Of a stretch of DNA of 64,000 nt, positions 17,953-27,510 are shown piece by piece. Each line of letters opens with the position of its first letter. Within the stretch, counting starts at the first letter, position 1. The DNA is from Streptomyces sp. GKU 895 (GTDB lineage Bacteria; Actinomycetota; Actinomycetes; Streptomycetales; Streptomycetaceae): assembly GCA_002027195.1 (NCBI GenBank), contig MWJO01000002.1:62001-126000 (forward strand), given 5' to 3'. Below the pieces are notes generated by a model. It made no database searches and was not told where the DNA came from. It saw only the letters and a program-made list of their open reading frames with translations. The translations under genes were made by a program, and so were the position numbers.

Positions 17953-19689
17953 ATGATCACGACGTTGTCAGGCGAAACGTCCCGCCTGTCCGCCACGGTC
18001 GACTTCGTCCAGGAGCACGACACCACCACGCTGCTCCCGCTCCTCCTTCCCGGCCTCGACGGCCCCGAGCTGCGCAGCGTCGCCGAGCAGTGCCGCTTCT
18101 CGCACGCCGCGCTCCTCGTCTTCCCCTCGGACGACAGGGAGTTGGCGGCGATGCTCGCCGACTGCGGGCTGGCCGCCGGGGCACCGCCGCGGCCGAGTGT
18201 CGTCGTACGCGAGCGGCTGGCCCTGCGGCACCGGCGGCCGGCCGCCGAGCTGGACGTCGGCATCCTGCGCCCCCGGGTGACCGGCGGGGACGGAGCGCGC
18301 CGGACGGTCGAGGTGTTCGCGCTGACCGTGCCGCCGGGCTCGGGGCTGGAGGCGATCGCCGCGGCCGAGCGGGAGGGCCAGCACGAGGCGCACGTCGCCT
18401 TCGACGTCGTAGCGCCTGATCCGCTGGTGCTGCGCGGGCTGTGCGCGAGCTTCGCGCGGTACGGGGCCGTCCCGGACGGCGGCGGCTACAACCCGCACGA
18501 GAACGGCACGGTCTTCTATTTCGGCACGCCCGCCGAAGGCAAGACCGGGTACCGGCGCATGGAGCTGTACGTCCCCGGCGACCACCGCGACCTGCTGGCC
18601 GCGCATCTCGACGAGTACCGCGCCCGGCACCCCGCGGAAACGGTCCTGCGCCTGCTGACCGGGGCATGGACGACCCAGGCCCTGGCCACGTTCGTCCGGC
18701 TCCGGGTGCCCGACGCGATGGACGGCGAACGGGGCACGCCGACCGGGGAGTTGGCGCGGAGGGTCGGCGCGCGGCCGGAGAACCTGGCGACGCTGCTGCG
18801 CTATCTCGTGATGCTGGGCGCGGTGGCGGAGGACCGCGACGGCTTCCGCCTCACCGGTCCGGGCAGGCTGCTGCGCGGCGACGCCCCGGGGTCGATGCGG
18901 GCGCTGGCGCTGATGTACGGCGGCCCCTTCTACCGGTCCTTCGGCGAGCTCGGGCACACCGTACGCACGGGCGAGCCCGCCTTCGAGCACGTCTACGGCG
19001 AGAACCACTTCGACCACTTCGCGCGCGACCCCCACCTCGCCGACCTCTTCGACCAGTCGATGGCCGCCGGCTCCGCCATGTTCGACCCGGTCCCCGCGCA
19101 CCCGGTGCTCACCGCCGCGGCCGGGTCCGCCGCCGGGGCGACGGTGGTCGATGTCGCGGGCGGCAACGGGGAGTTGCTCGGCCGCGTCCTGGCCGCGCAC
19201 CCGCGCCTGAGGGGGATCCTGCTGGAGCGGCCGCACGCGGTGGCGGCGGCCCGCCGCCGGTTCGAGCAGGCCGGCCACGACACCCGGTGCGCCTTCCTGA
19301 CCGGCGACTTCGCGGACGTGCCGGCGGGCGGTGACGTCTACGTCCTCTCCCGCGTCCTGCACGACTGGGACGACGAGCGCTGCCGCGAGATCCTCCGCCA
19401 CTGCGCCCGCGCGATGCCCGCCCACGCCGATCTGCTCGTCATCGAGCGCGTCCTGCCCGACGACGGCTCGGTGTCCCTGGCCACCGCCTGGGATCTCCAC
19501 ATGATGTGCAACGTCGGCGGCCGCGAGCGCCGCTTTGACCACTACGCCCGACTGTTCGCCGACGCCGGCCTCACGCTGGTGGACCGCTCCCCGCTGCCCC
19601 TGGACGGCTATGTGCTGCACGTCCGCAATACGCAGGCGGAGGCGGCACCGGCGACGACGTCGTCCTCGGCACCCCTCGGTTGTCCGTGA
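17953..19689 (+). CDS. Two-domain methyltransferase: N-terminal VOC-like region plus O-methyltransferase
   Basis: 578 residues from ATG 17953 (GAGGA 8 bases upstream, on the pobA stop). Residues about 240-570 are a plant/polyketide-type SAM-dependent O-methyltransferase: winged-helix dimerisation part (LATLLRYLVMLGAVAEDRDG), SAM motif VVDVAGGNGELLGRVLA near 400, LSRVLHDWDDERCREILRHC, and RERRFDHYARLFADAGL. The first about 225 residues are not part of that family. HEAHVAFDVVAPDPLVLRGL, then GTVFYFGTP and RMELYV, resembles a vicinal-oxygen-chelate fold with possible metal ligands, but this is tentative. It probably methylates the product of the upstream flavin hydroxylase; the substrate is unknown. 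Confidence 0.8.
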   Translation: MITTLSGETSRLSATVDFVQEHDTTTLLPLLLPGLDGPELRSVAEQCRFSHAALLVFPSDDRELAAMLADCGLAAGAPPRPSVVVRERLALRHRRPAAELDVGILRPRVTGGDGARRTVEVFALTVPPGSGLEAIAAAEREGQHEAHVAFDVVAPDPLVLRGLCASFARYGAVPDGGGYNPHENGTVFYFGTPAEGKTGYRRMELYVPGDHRDLLAAHLDEYRARHPAETVLRLLTGAWTTQALATFVRLRVPDAMDGERGTPTGELARRVGARPENLATLLRYLVMLGAVAEDRDGFRLTGPGRLLRGDAPGSMRALALMYGGPFYRSFGELGHTVRTGEPAFEHVYGENHFDHFARDPHLADLFDQSMAAGSAMFDPVPAHPVLTAAAGSAAGATVVDVAGGNGELLGRVLAAHPRLRGILLERPHAVAAARRRFEQAGHDTRCAFLTGDFADVPAGGDVYVLSRVLHDWDDERCREILRHCARAMPAHADLLVIERVLPDDGSVSLATAWDLHMMCNVGGRERRFDHYARLFADAGLTLVDRSPLPLDGYVLHVRNTQAEAAPATTSSSAPLGCP

Positions 19690-19795
19690 ACTTCCCCGGA
19701 ATTGTCCGTGATCGGTAACGGACGGATCCTGGGGCGCCGTTGCCCGTCCTGCCATGCGAGGGTCGGGCGAGCAACTGCGGGAGAGTGGGGCGGAC

Positions 19796-20563
19796 ATGGC
19801 GCGGCACGGTGCTGGGCGGGGCTGGTACGGCAAGGTCGTCGGGGCGGCGCTCGGGGTGACGATCCTGGCCACCGGCGCCTCGATGTGGACCGCGCAGGCC
19901 GGTGCCGTGGGCTCGTCGCCGAAGGCGAGCGCGTCCGCGAAGCCGGCGGCCGTGAAGCCGGTGGACGTGACCATCGTGCACGCCTCCGACAAGGGCCCGC
20001 GCGGCGTCAACATCACCATCGACGACGGCCCCGACCCGGAGTGGACCCCCCAAGTGCTGGACGTGCTCGCGCAGTACGGGGTGAAGGCCACGTTCTGCAT
20101 GGTGGGGACGCAGGCCCAGGCCCACCCGGACCTGGTGAAGAAGGTCGTCGCGGCCGGCCACCGGCTGTGCGACCACTCGGTGTCCCACGACACCACCATG
20201 GACAAGAAGTCCGAGGCCTACCAGTCCCAGCAGATCCTCGACGCCGAACGCATGATCACCGAGGCGTCCGGCGGTGTACGTCCCATGTACTACCGCGCTC
20301 CCGGCGGCGCCTTCACCCCGTACAGCCGCAAGCTCGCCGCCTCCCACGGCATGCGCCCGCTCGGCTGGAACGTGGACACCAAGGACTTCGAACGCCCCGG
20401 CACGGCGGCCATCGTCACCACGGTCCAGCAGGAGATCGCAGGCGGCCCGACCGTCCTCTTCCACGACGCCGGCGGCGACCGCTCCCAGACGGTGGCGGCC
20501 CTGCGCCAGGTCCTGCCCTGGCTGAAGGAGCAGGGGTACAGCTTCGGCTTCCCCGTGCGCTGA
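19796..20563 (+). CDS. Secreted polysaccharide deacetylase (NodB domain, CE4)
   Basis: 255 residues from ATG 19796; a longer start at 19754 is possible. One N-terminal hydrophobic segment (VVGAALGVTILATGASMW) acts as signal or anchor, followed by an Ala/Lys linker. The NodB motifs are in order: VNITIDDGPDPE (catalytic Asp and metal Asp), DHSVSHDTT (metal His pair), YYRAPGGAFTPYS, GWNVDTKDFE, and VLFHDAGGDRSQTV. The family removes N-acetyl groups from chitin, peptidoglycan or similar polymers outside the membrane. Substrate not predictable. It appears monocistronic. Confidence 0.92.
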   Translation: MARHGAGRGWYGKVVGAALGVTILATGASMWTAQAGAVGSSPKASASAKPAAVKPVDVTIVHASDKGPRGVNITIDDGPDPEWTPQVLDVLAQYGVKATFCMVGTQAQAHPDLVKKVVAAGHRLCDHSVSHDTTMDKKSEAYQSQQILDAERMITEASGGVRPMYYRAPGGAFTPYSRKLAASHGMRPLGWNVDTKDFERPGTAAIVTTVQQEIAGGPTVLFHDAGGDRSQTVAALRQVLPWLKEQGYSFGFPVR

Positions 20564-20644
20564 ACCGGCACTGAACCTGCGCTGAACCCCTTACGGAGTC
20601 ATGACGTACCCGCGCGCTCCCCTGGCCGCGTGCCCGTGCGGACC

Positions 20645-20650
20645 TAGCGT
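20645..20650 (+). promoter_or_regulatory. Likely -10 box of a leaderless epimerase transcript
   Basis: TAGCGT ends 6 bases before the ATG at 20657, and there is no ribosome site between them. This spacing is characteristic of leaderless mRNAs, frequent in Streptomyces. No clear -35. Confidence 0.4.
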
Positions 20651-20656
20651 GGCCGT

Positions 20657-21655
20657 ATGCGTGTACTGGTCACCGGCGGTGCCGGGTTCATCGGGTCACA
20701 GGTTGTCGCGGCGCTGAGCGCGCGCGGGCACGAGGCGGTCGTGCACGACGTCCGGGTCGATCCGGGTGCCGATGTGCGGGACCCGGACGGTGTCCGGCGG
20801 GCGTTGCGCGGTGTCGACGCCGTCTGCCATCAGGCCGCCATGGTCGGGCTCGGGAACGGGGTCGCCGACGCCGCGGACTACGTCTCCCACAACGACCTCG
20901 GCACCGCCGTGCTGCTCGCCGCCATGGCGGAGACGGGGGTGCGGCGGCTGGTGCTGGCCGGGTCGATGGTCGTGTACGGGGAGGGGCGGTACGAGTGTCC
21001 CCGGCACGGAGTGGTGCGGCCCGGGCCGCGGGCCGTGAGCGACCTCGACGCGGGGCGGTTCGAGCCGCTGTGCCCGGTGTGCGGGGCCGACCTCGTGCCC
21101 GGGCTCGTCGGGGAGGACGCGGCCGTCGATCCACGGAACGTGTACGCCACCACCAAGCTCGCGCAGGAGCATCTGGCCGCCGCGTGGGCCCGGTGTACCG
21201 GTGGGTCGGCGGTTTCCTTGCGCTACCACAACGTGTACGGGCCGGGGATGCCGCGCGATACGCCGTACGCGGGCGTCGCCTCGTTCTTCCGGTCCGCGCT
21301 GGCTCGTGGTGAGGCGCCCCGCGTTTTCGAGGACGGGCTCCAGCGGCGGGACTTCGTGCATGTGCGGGACGTGGCCGCCGCCAACGTGGTTGCTCTGGAA
21401 GGGGGTTCGGACTCGGGGGTGCTCGTCGCGTACAACACCGGCAGTGGTGAGCCGCACACCGTGGGGGAGATGGCCTGTGCGCTCGCCGACGCCTGCGGTG
21501 GGCCCGCGCCGGTCGTCACCGGGGAGTACCGGCTGGGGGACGTACGGCACATCACCGCGGACTCGGCGCGGCTGCGGGGGGAGTTGGGGTGGAAGGCGGA
21601 GGTCGGGTTCCGGGAGGGGATGGCGGAGTTCGCGGCGGGCAGAAACGGTGGGTGA
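20657..21655 (+). CDS. NAD-dependent sugar-nucleotide epimerase/dehydratase with Cys-rich insert
   Basis: 332-residue extended SDR. Rossmann start MRVLVTGGAGFIGSQVVAAL, active-site YATTK (Tyr-x-x-x-Lys) near 163-167, and the later RDFVHVRDVAAANVVAL and GELGWKAEVGFREG motifs. An insert at about 112-142 brings two Cys pairs' worth of ligands (YECPRHG and LCPVCGADLV), which may bind zinc. Such an insert is known in some nucleotide-sugar 4-epimerases, for example of dTDP-rhamnose type, but the substrate here is not certain. The gene starts a cluster with a two-component system, glycosyltransferase, DUF2064 and a membrane glycosyltransferase-like protein, hinting at a glycan or glycolipid. It is convergent with the sensor kinase. 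Confidence 0.85.
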   Translation: MRVLVTGGAGFIGSQVVAALSARGHEAVVHDVRVDPGADVRDPDGVRRALRGVDAVCHQAAMVGLGNGVADAADYVSHNDLGTAVLLAAMAETGVRRLVLAGSMVVYGEGRYECPRHGVVRPGPRAVSDLDAGRFEPLCPVCGADLVPGLVGEDAAVDPRNVYATTKLAQEHLAAAWARCTGGSAVSLRYHNVYGPGMPRDTPYAGVASFFRSALARGEAPRVFEDGLQRRDFVHVRDVAAANVVALEGGSDSGVLVAYNTGSGEPHTVGEMACALADACGGPAPVVTGEYRLGDVRHITADSARLRGELGWKAEVGFREGMAEFAAGRNGG

Positions 21656-21687
21656 AGACCGTTTTCGAGTGCGGGTTCGCTGTGGCT

Positions 21688-21709
21688 GGGCGCGCAGTTC
21701 CCCGCGCCC
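21688..21709. terminator. Hairpin between convergent epimerase and sensor kinase genes
   Basis: A 7-bp GGGCGCG/CGCGCCC stem with an 8-base loop. The wording (CGCGCAGTTCCCCGCGCCCC) is a motif I recognise as widely dispersed between Streptomyces genes. Confidence 0.5.
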
Positions 21710-21734
21710 CCAAACGGCGTTGCAGTGCCCCGAC

Positions 21735-22846
21735 TCAGGAAGTCGCCGTCGGTAGTGTCACCTCGAAACGGCAGCCCCCCGGGATGTTCTGTACAGTTGC
21801 CCGGCCCTGGTGGGCCTCCACGATCCCCCGCACGATCGCCAGGCCCAGGCCCGCCCCCGCCGGAGGCGTGCGGGCGTGGGTGCCGCGCCAGCCGGTGTCG
21901 AAGACGCGGGGCAGGTCCTCCTCGGGGATGCCGCCGCAGCCGTCCGTGACGGAGACGACGACGGCGCCGTCGGGGGCACGTTCCGCGGCCACCGCGACCG
22001 TGCCGTCGGCCGGGGTCCGGCGGATGGCGTTGACCAGCAGGTTCCCGAGGACCCGGCTCATCTCCTTGCCGTCCACCTCCACCGGCACCGGCTCGATGCG
22101 GTCGCCCACCAGCCGTACGCCCAGCTCCCGGGCCAGCGGGTCAGCGCCCGCGAGGGCGTCGCCGACCAGGTCGTAGAGGGAGATCCGGGCGTACGACAGC
22201 GGCAGCGTGCCCGCGTGGATGCGGGAGAGCTCGAAGAGGTCGCCGACCATGTCGTTGAGGCGCTCGACCTCGGTGCGGATCTGGCGGAGGTAGCGGTCGG
22301 GGTCGGCGGCGACGCCGTCCTCCAGCGCCTCCGACATCGCGCGCAGACCGGCCAGCGGGGTGCGCAGGTCGTGCGAGATCCAGGCGACCAGTTCACGCCG
22401 GGACGTCTCCAACGCTCGCTCACGTTCGCGGGATTCGGCCAGACGGGCGCTGGTGGCGGCCAACTCCCTGCTCAACGACTCCAGTTCGGCCGTCGCCGGG
22501 ACGGAGGGGGCCGCGAAGCTGCCGCCGTCCCCGAAGGAGCGGGCCGCGACCGCGAGTTCGCGGCTGCGGGCGACGACCCATCGGCCCAGCAGGAACGCGG
22601 TGGCGAGGGAGACCACGGCCGCCATCGCCACGACCGTCGTGACCACGGTCAGGTCGTGCGGCGACAGGAACATCGCCCAGGCGACGGCGAGTGTTCCAGC
22701 CAGCATCGCCACCACACCGACCGCCGCCACCACGGCCATGGAGACCGTCAGCGAACGGTGCCGGACCACCCGCAGCACGACGGCCCCGGCCAGCCCGGTG
22801 CCCGCGGCGCCGAGGAAGGCGTACAGAGCTATGAGGAGGGTGTCGT

Positions 22847-22850
<4 letters not shown>
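21735..22850 (-). CDS. Membrane sensor histidine kinase
   Basis: 371 residues from GTG 22850 (GGAGG upstream, GTGA overlap with the response-regulator stop). Three to four N-terminal membrane helices (about 4-105) lack a large extracytoplasmic sensor, so the signal is probably sensed within the membrane. Then come a HAMP-like linker, the H-box SRRELVAWISHDLRTPLAGL with the phospho-accepting His, the N-box LGNLLVNAIRRTPADG, and the G-boxes VTDGCGGIPEEDLPRVF and GAGLGLAIVRGIVEAH. It phosphorylates the co-encoded OmpR-type regulator. Confidence 0.93.
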
Positions 22851-23566
<716 letters not shown>

Positions 23567-23688
23567 GCCTCCAGCCTGGCACCACGCGCCCGCCGATGCG
23601 GTGCCCGAGGGTGCCCCGGCCTCGGACGTCCGCGTTTCGTAAGGAGCAGGAGTCCGGTATGCCTGATTCGCGTTCGTAGGGTGAAACC

Positions 23689-24379
23689 GTGACGACGACA
23701 CCTTCCGACGTCGACGTGGTGCTGCCCTGCCTGGACGAGGCCGAGGCCCTGCCCTGGGTGCTGAGCCGGATTCCGGCGGGCTGGCGCGCCCTCGTCGTCG
23801 ACAACGGTTCCACCGACGGCTCCCCCGACCTCGCCCGCAGTCTCGGCGCGACCGTCGTGCACGAGCCGCGCCGCGGCTTCGGCGCCGCCTGCCACGCCGG
23901 CCTGACCGCTGCCACCGCCGAGGTGGTCTGCTTCTGCGACTGCGACGCCTCCCTCGACCCCGCCTCCTCATCCCCTTCGTCCGCGAAGTCCAGGAGAAGG
24001 AGGCGACTTGGTCCTCGGCCGACGCCGCCCCCAGGCCCGCGGCGCCTGGCCCGCCCACGCCCGCGCCGGCAACCTCGCCCTCGCCCGCATGCTGCGCCGC
24101 CGCACCGGCCTGCGCCTGCACGACCTCGGCCCCCTGCGCGCCGCCCGCCGCGAGCCCCTGCTCGCCCTCGGCCTCACGGACCGGCGCAGCGGCTACCCGC
24201 TGCAAATGGTCGTCCGCGCCGCCGACGCCGGCTGGCGGATCACCGAGCACGACGTGCCCTACCTGCCGCGCACCGGCGCCTCGAAGGTGACGGGCACCTG
24301 GCGCGGCACCTGGCAGGCGGTACGTGACATGAGCCGCGTCCTCGGCGAGGCTCCGACCGCGGGGAGGGCCGTACGGTGA
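23689..24379 (+). pseudogene. Family 2 glycosyltransferase, two one-base deletions
   Basis: A short (about 230-residue) GT-A fold enzyme starting at GTG 23689: VDVVLPCLDEAEALPWVLSR, LVVDNGSTDGSPDLARSLGA, and the DxD-type CFCDCDASLDPAS. The sequence then loses frame at about 23966-23972 (reading SSSPSS instead of SLIPFV) and again near 24005. From there it continues as DLVLGRRRPQARGAWPAHA, TGLRLHDLGPLRAARREPLL and DVPYLPRTGASKVTGTW. Adding one C and one G restores a normal enzyme. It transfers sugar from a nucleotide or polyprenyl donor. The stop overlaps the next gene (GTGA). A TAGGGT box 7 bases before GTG suggests a leaderless transcript. Confidence 0.83.
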
Positions 24380-25101
24380 CCACGCTGCTCGTCATCGCCA
24401 AGGAACCGGTGCCGGGCCGGGTGAAGACCCGGCTGACGCCACCGTTCACCCCCGAGGAGGCGGCCGCCCTCGCGGAGGCGTCCCTCGCCGACACCCTGCA
24501 CACGGTGGCGGCGACCCCGGCCGACCGCAGAGTCCTGGTCCTCGCCGGCGAGCCCGGGCCCTGGCTGCCGCCCGGCTTCGAGGTCGTCCGCCAGTGCGCG
24601 GGCGGCCTCGACGAACGCCTGGCCCACGCCTTCGCCCGCTCCGACGGCCCGACCCTGCTGATCGGCATGGACACCCCGCAGGTGACGCCGCAGCTGCTGA
24701 CCGTGGACTTCGCGGACTGCGACGCGTATTTCGGTCCGGCGGAGGACGGGGGCTTCTGGGCGCTGGGCTTGGCGACTCCCGATCCGGGGCTGCTCCTGGG
24801 GGTCCCGATGTCGACGCCGAGGACGGGGGCTGTGCAGAGGGAGCGGCTGGTGGCGGCGGGGTTGCGGGTACGGGATCTGCCGCCGCTGAGGGATGTGGAC
24901 ACGGCGAGAGATGCAGAGGCGGTGGCGGAGCTGGCTCCACACGGCCGGTTCGCGGCGAGGCTGGCGGGCTACGGGGCTCTTGCGCCGGGTGGCTCATCGG
25001 CCGGCGACCACCGCAGCGCGCCTAGGGGCGCGGGGCTGTATCAATCTGCGGCTCCGCCGCGGGGCGCGACCAGCCCCCACCGACCCGCAGCCAACCGATG
25101 A
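24376..25101 (+). CDS. DUF2064 / TIGR04282-type glycosyltransferase-like protein
   Basis: About 241 residues. The GT-A-like family signature is present: TLLVIAKEPVPGRVKTRLTP, then the LLIGMDTPQVTPQLL and FGPAEDGGFWALGLATPDP motifs. The biochemical role is unproven; members sit beside GT2 enzymes, as here. GTG 24376 overlaps the GT2 stop as GTGA, and the stop overlaps the methyltransferase ATG as ATGA. The last about 40 residues are atypical (GDHRSAPRGAGLYQSAAPPR). They are encoded by a dispersed stem-loop repeat, which suggests insertion of the repeat into the 3' end and extension of the reading frame. Confidence 0.85.
   Translation: MTTLLVIAKEPVPGRVKTRLTPPFTPEEAAALAEASLADTLHTVAATPADRRVLVLAGEPGPWLPPGFEVVRQCAGGLDERLAHAFARSDGPTLLIGMDTPQVTPQLLTVDFADCDAYFGPAEDGGFWALGLATPDPGLLLGVPMSTPRTGAVQRERLVAAGLRVRDLPPLRDVDTARDAEAVAELAPHGRFAARLAGYGALAPGGSSAGDHRSAPRGAGLYQSAAPPRGATSPHRPAANR
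25015..25097. repeat. REP-like stem-loop repeat typical of Streptomyces
   Basis: Contains GGGGCTG (25032-25038) pairing with CAGCCCC (25071-25077) around an inner GCGGCTCCGCCGC. I recognise this wording as a short repeat scattered through many Streptomyces genomes, usually between genes. Here it lies inside the 3' end of the DUF2064 gene. Confidence 0.55.
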
Positions 25102-25844
25102 CCAGCCCGCCCACCACCCTCGCCTGGGCCACAGCCGACCCCTACGCACAAGCCCTCCGCACCGGCCACGGCCCCCTCTTCCTCCGCCGAACCGATGGCT
25201 GGCTCCTCCCCCTGGAAGTGGAACGCTGGTGCGCCCGCGCCGACGCCGTGGACCTCGACGTACTGGCCCACTGCGAAGGCACCGTCCTGGACGTCGGCTG
25301 CGGCCCGGGCCGCCTCGTCGCCGAACTCGCCGCACAAGCCCGCGCAGCGCTCGGCATCGACGTCAGCGAGGCCGCCGTCGCCCACACCCTCCGCCTCGGC
25401 GGGCAAGCCCTGCGCCGCTCCGTCTTCGAGCCGCTCCCCGGCGAGGCCCGCTGGGACACGGTGCTCCTCATGGACGGCAACGTCGGCATCGGCGGCGATC
25501 CGAGCGCCCTGCTCGACCGAGTGGCCCAACTCCTCAAGCCCGGCGGCCTGTTGATCGCCGAAACGGCACCGGTGGACGTCGACGAGCGCGTCCACGTCCA
25601 CCTCACCGACGCCCGCACCACCACCGGCGCCCCCTTCCCCTGGGCGCGCCTGGGCACCCCGGCGTTGCTGCGCCACGCGCGCGGCTGGGAGCGGGAACGT
25701 CAGTGGTCGGCCGGCGGACGCAGCTTCGTCGCCCTGCGGACCCGCAGCGCGAGCAGCAGCGCGGAACCGCCGAACAGGACGGCCGTGATCAGCAGCCAGC
25801 GCCCGAGGAAGCCGTCCGGGGACAGCGCCGTCGCGGACCGGTAA
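25098..25844 (+). CDS. SAM-dependent class I methyltransferase
   Basis: 248 residues; ATG 25098 overlaps the preceding stop (ATGA). SAM-binding motif GTVLDVGCGPGRLVAELAAQ near 60, acidic motif II ALGIDVSEAAVAHTL, and WDTVLLMDGNVGIGGDPSAL. The normal domain appears to end at about GRSFVALRTR. The last about 35 residues are Ser/Arg/Pro-rich and read through the antisense 3' end of the membrane-protein gene, giving a 145-base tail overlap. Either the original stop has been lost or there is an indel near 25740. Substrate unknown; part of the GT2/DUF2064 operon. Confidence 0.83.
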   Translation: MTSPPTTLAWATADPYAQALRTGHGPLFLRRTDGWLLPLEVERWCARADAVDLDVLAHCEGTVLDVGCGPGRLVAELAAQARAALGIDVSEAAVAHTLRLGGQALRRSVFEPLPGEARWDTVLLMDGNVGIGGDPSALLDRVAQLLKPGGLLIAETAPVDVDERVHVHLTDARTTTGAPFPWARLGTPALLRHARGWERERQWSAGGRSFVALRTRSASSSAEPPNRTAVISSQRPRKPSGDSAVADR

Positions 25845-26155
25845 CGCCGGTCCACCATCCCGCTGATCAGCGGGAACCACACGAGGAGCAGCAGCCCGGA
25901 CAACGCGGCCGGTACCCGGACGTACATCGTCCACTCCCGGCGACCGGCCGCGCCGAGCCCCCGTACGACCACCCGGTCCGCGACCGCGTAGACCGGCAGC
26001 AGCACGAGGTCGTGCAGCAGCGCCGCCCCCACCAGCCACAGCGCCACCCCGAACCAGTCGTCGACGAGCAGCCGTACCCCGGCGTAGGCGGCGAGCGCGA
26101 ACGAGCAGGCCAGCAACAGGATCTGAAGCGGGCTGCCGACAACCAGCTTGCGCAT
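25700..26155 (-). CDS. Small integral membrane protein
   Basis: 151 residues from ATG 26155, which shares one base with the stop of the upstream molybdo-enzyme gene (TGATG). Four hydrophobic helices, for example LQILLLACSFALAAYAGVRL, VALWLVGAALLHDLVLLPVY, ALSGLLLLVWFPLISG and WLLITAVLFGGSALLLALRV. No recognised family. Translational coupling with the cytochrome b/molybdopterin protein suggests a subunit or assembly partner of it. Confidence 0.8.
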   Translation of the reverse strand: MRKLVVGSPLQILLLACSFALAAYAGVRLLVDDWFGVALWLVGAALLHDLVLLPVYAVADRVVVRGLGAAGRREWTMYVRVPAALSGLLLLVWFPLISGMVDRRYRSATALSPDGFLGRWLLITAVLFGGSALLLALRVRRATKLRPPADH

Positions 26156-27396
26156 CACAGGTCTCCGAAGGTCAGCCGGGCCACCCACTTGGTGTTCAGC
26201 ACACCGGGTGCCGCGGGCACGATGACACGGGCCGGGTGGCCGTGGTCGGGGGACAGTTCCTCGCCGTTGACGTAGAGGGCGAGGAGGGATCGCGGGTCGG
26301 CGACCTGGTTGGCGCGCAGGGCGGCGCGGCGGAAGGCGCCGTGGCGTTGCAGCGACTCCACGAACACGTCCGGCGGATCGTCACGGTCGTAGCCGACCAA
26401 AGCCGCGAGGTCCCGCAGCCGCACCCCGCGCCACCACTGGTCCGAGGTCGACCAGCCCTCCACGCAGGCGATGGGCAAAGAGGCGCTGTGCAGAGGCAGT
26501 TGGAGGAGGTCGGCGCGGCTCAGCCGGACGGTTCCGGTGCGGCCGGTGACGACGAGGCGCCATGCCTCCGCGCTGGTCTCGCTCGCGGAGATCCCGGCGT
26601 AGGCGGCCGTCTTGTTGATCTGGAAGCCGTTCGGGCCGGTGCCGGGGTCGCTGCCGCCGTGCGGGGCGAGGAGGGCGGTGCGGCGCAGGGGGCCGCCGAG
26701 GGTCTGGCCGACGGTGGTGACGAAGAGCAGCAGCGAGCCGCCCCCGACGAACCACAGCGCACCCCGGCGGGAGACGGTCGGCGCGGCGGGACGCGGGGAG
26801 ACGAGGTCGCTGCCGGACTCTTCCTCCCGCAGATGCCTCAACGCCCGTAGCGCCGCCGGGAGTTTGAGGCAGGCGTGCGCGACGAAGGCGGCGAAGAAGA
26901 CCCAGGCGCCGTAGAAGTGCAGGGGGTAGAAGGAGCCGGGGAAGACATAGTCGAGCTGGACGTTGAGGACGCCCGTGACGAACTCGAACAGACCGCCGCC
27001 GACCAGGAGGAGCAGCGAGATCCGCTCCAGGGCGTGGGCGAGTGAGCGGGCGGGGGGCAAGGTGAACAGTCTCGGCACCACCGACCACAGCTTGGCCAGC
27101 AGCACGGGGATGAGCGTGATCCCCAGCGTGACGTGCACGCCCTGGTTGAGCCGGTACAGCCAGTGCGGATGGGTCGGCCAAGCAAAAAGATAGAAGCCGA
27201 GAACACCCTTGTCCGGGGTCTTGTCGTTCACCGGCGACAGGTCCGGGTTGTAGGCGGCGTACGAGAGCAGTCCCGTCACGAACAGCACCGTGATGCCGAC
27301 GAGCAGGACCAGGCCCAGCACCGAGGTGAACCAGGGACCGCGCAGCGGGCTGCGCCAGAAACCGGGAGTGGAAGGAAGCCGCGGATCGTCTCGCAT
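26155..27396 (-). CDS. Membrane-anchored molybdopterin oxidoreductase fused to a cytochrome b-like domain
   Basis: 413 residues from ATG 27396. Residues about 20-240 hold four to five membrane helices with spaced His (THPHWLYRLNQGVHVTLG, YPLHFYGAWVFFAAFVAHAC) that could ligate heme b. A further helix with RRGALWFVGGGSLLLFVTTV follows. The C-terminal about 150 residues are a sulfite-oxidase-type molybdopterin domain: WRLVVTGRTG, LLQLPLHSASLPIACVEGWS with the Mo-binding Cys near 309, WWRGVRLRDLAAL, LLALYVNGEELSPDHGHPAR, and the final NTKWVARLTFGDL. It resembles MsrP/YedYZ with both parts in one chain, acting outside the membrane on an unknown sulfoxide or similar substrate. Confidence 0.88.
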   Translation of the reverse strand: MRDDPRLPSTPGFWRSPLRGPWFTSVLGLVLLVGITVLFVTGLLSYAAYNPDLSPVNDKTPDKGVLGFYLFAWPTHPHWLYRLNQGVHVTLGITLIPVLLAKLWSVVPRLFTLPPARSLAHALERISLLLLVGGGLFEFVTGVLNVQLDYVFPGSFYPLHFYGAWVFFAAFVAHACLKLPAALRALRHLREEESGSDLVSPRPAAPTVSRRGALWFVGGGSLLLFVTTVGQTLGGPLRRTALLAPHGGSDPGTGPNGFQINKTAAYAGISASETSAEAWRLVVTGRTGTVRLSRADLLQLPLHSASLPIACVEGWSTSDQWWRGVRLRDLAALVGYDRDDPPDVFVESLQRHGAFRRAALRANQVADPRSLLALYVNGEELSPDHGHPARVIVPAAPGVLNTKWVARLTFGDL

Positions 27397-27510
27397 GGGC
27401 CGACCGTAGGCCGGGACCACCCCAAGAAAGGGTGCGCGACCCATGACGAAACGCTGACGTCCGGCCCGGGAGACGGGTCATGGGCCGCCACCCCGCCTAG
27501 CGTCTCCGGC

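Noticed and set aside
17968..20205. 745-codon open frame antisense to the methyltransferase and deacetylase genes
   Set aside because: Crosses two real plus-strand genes, and the product has no recognisable motif.
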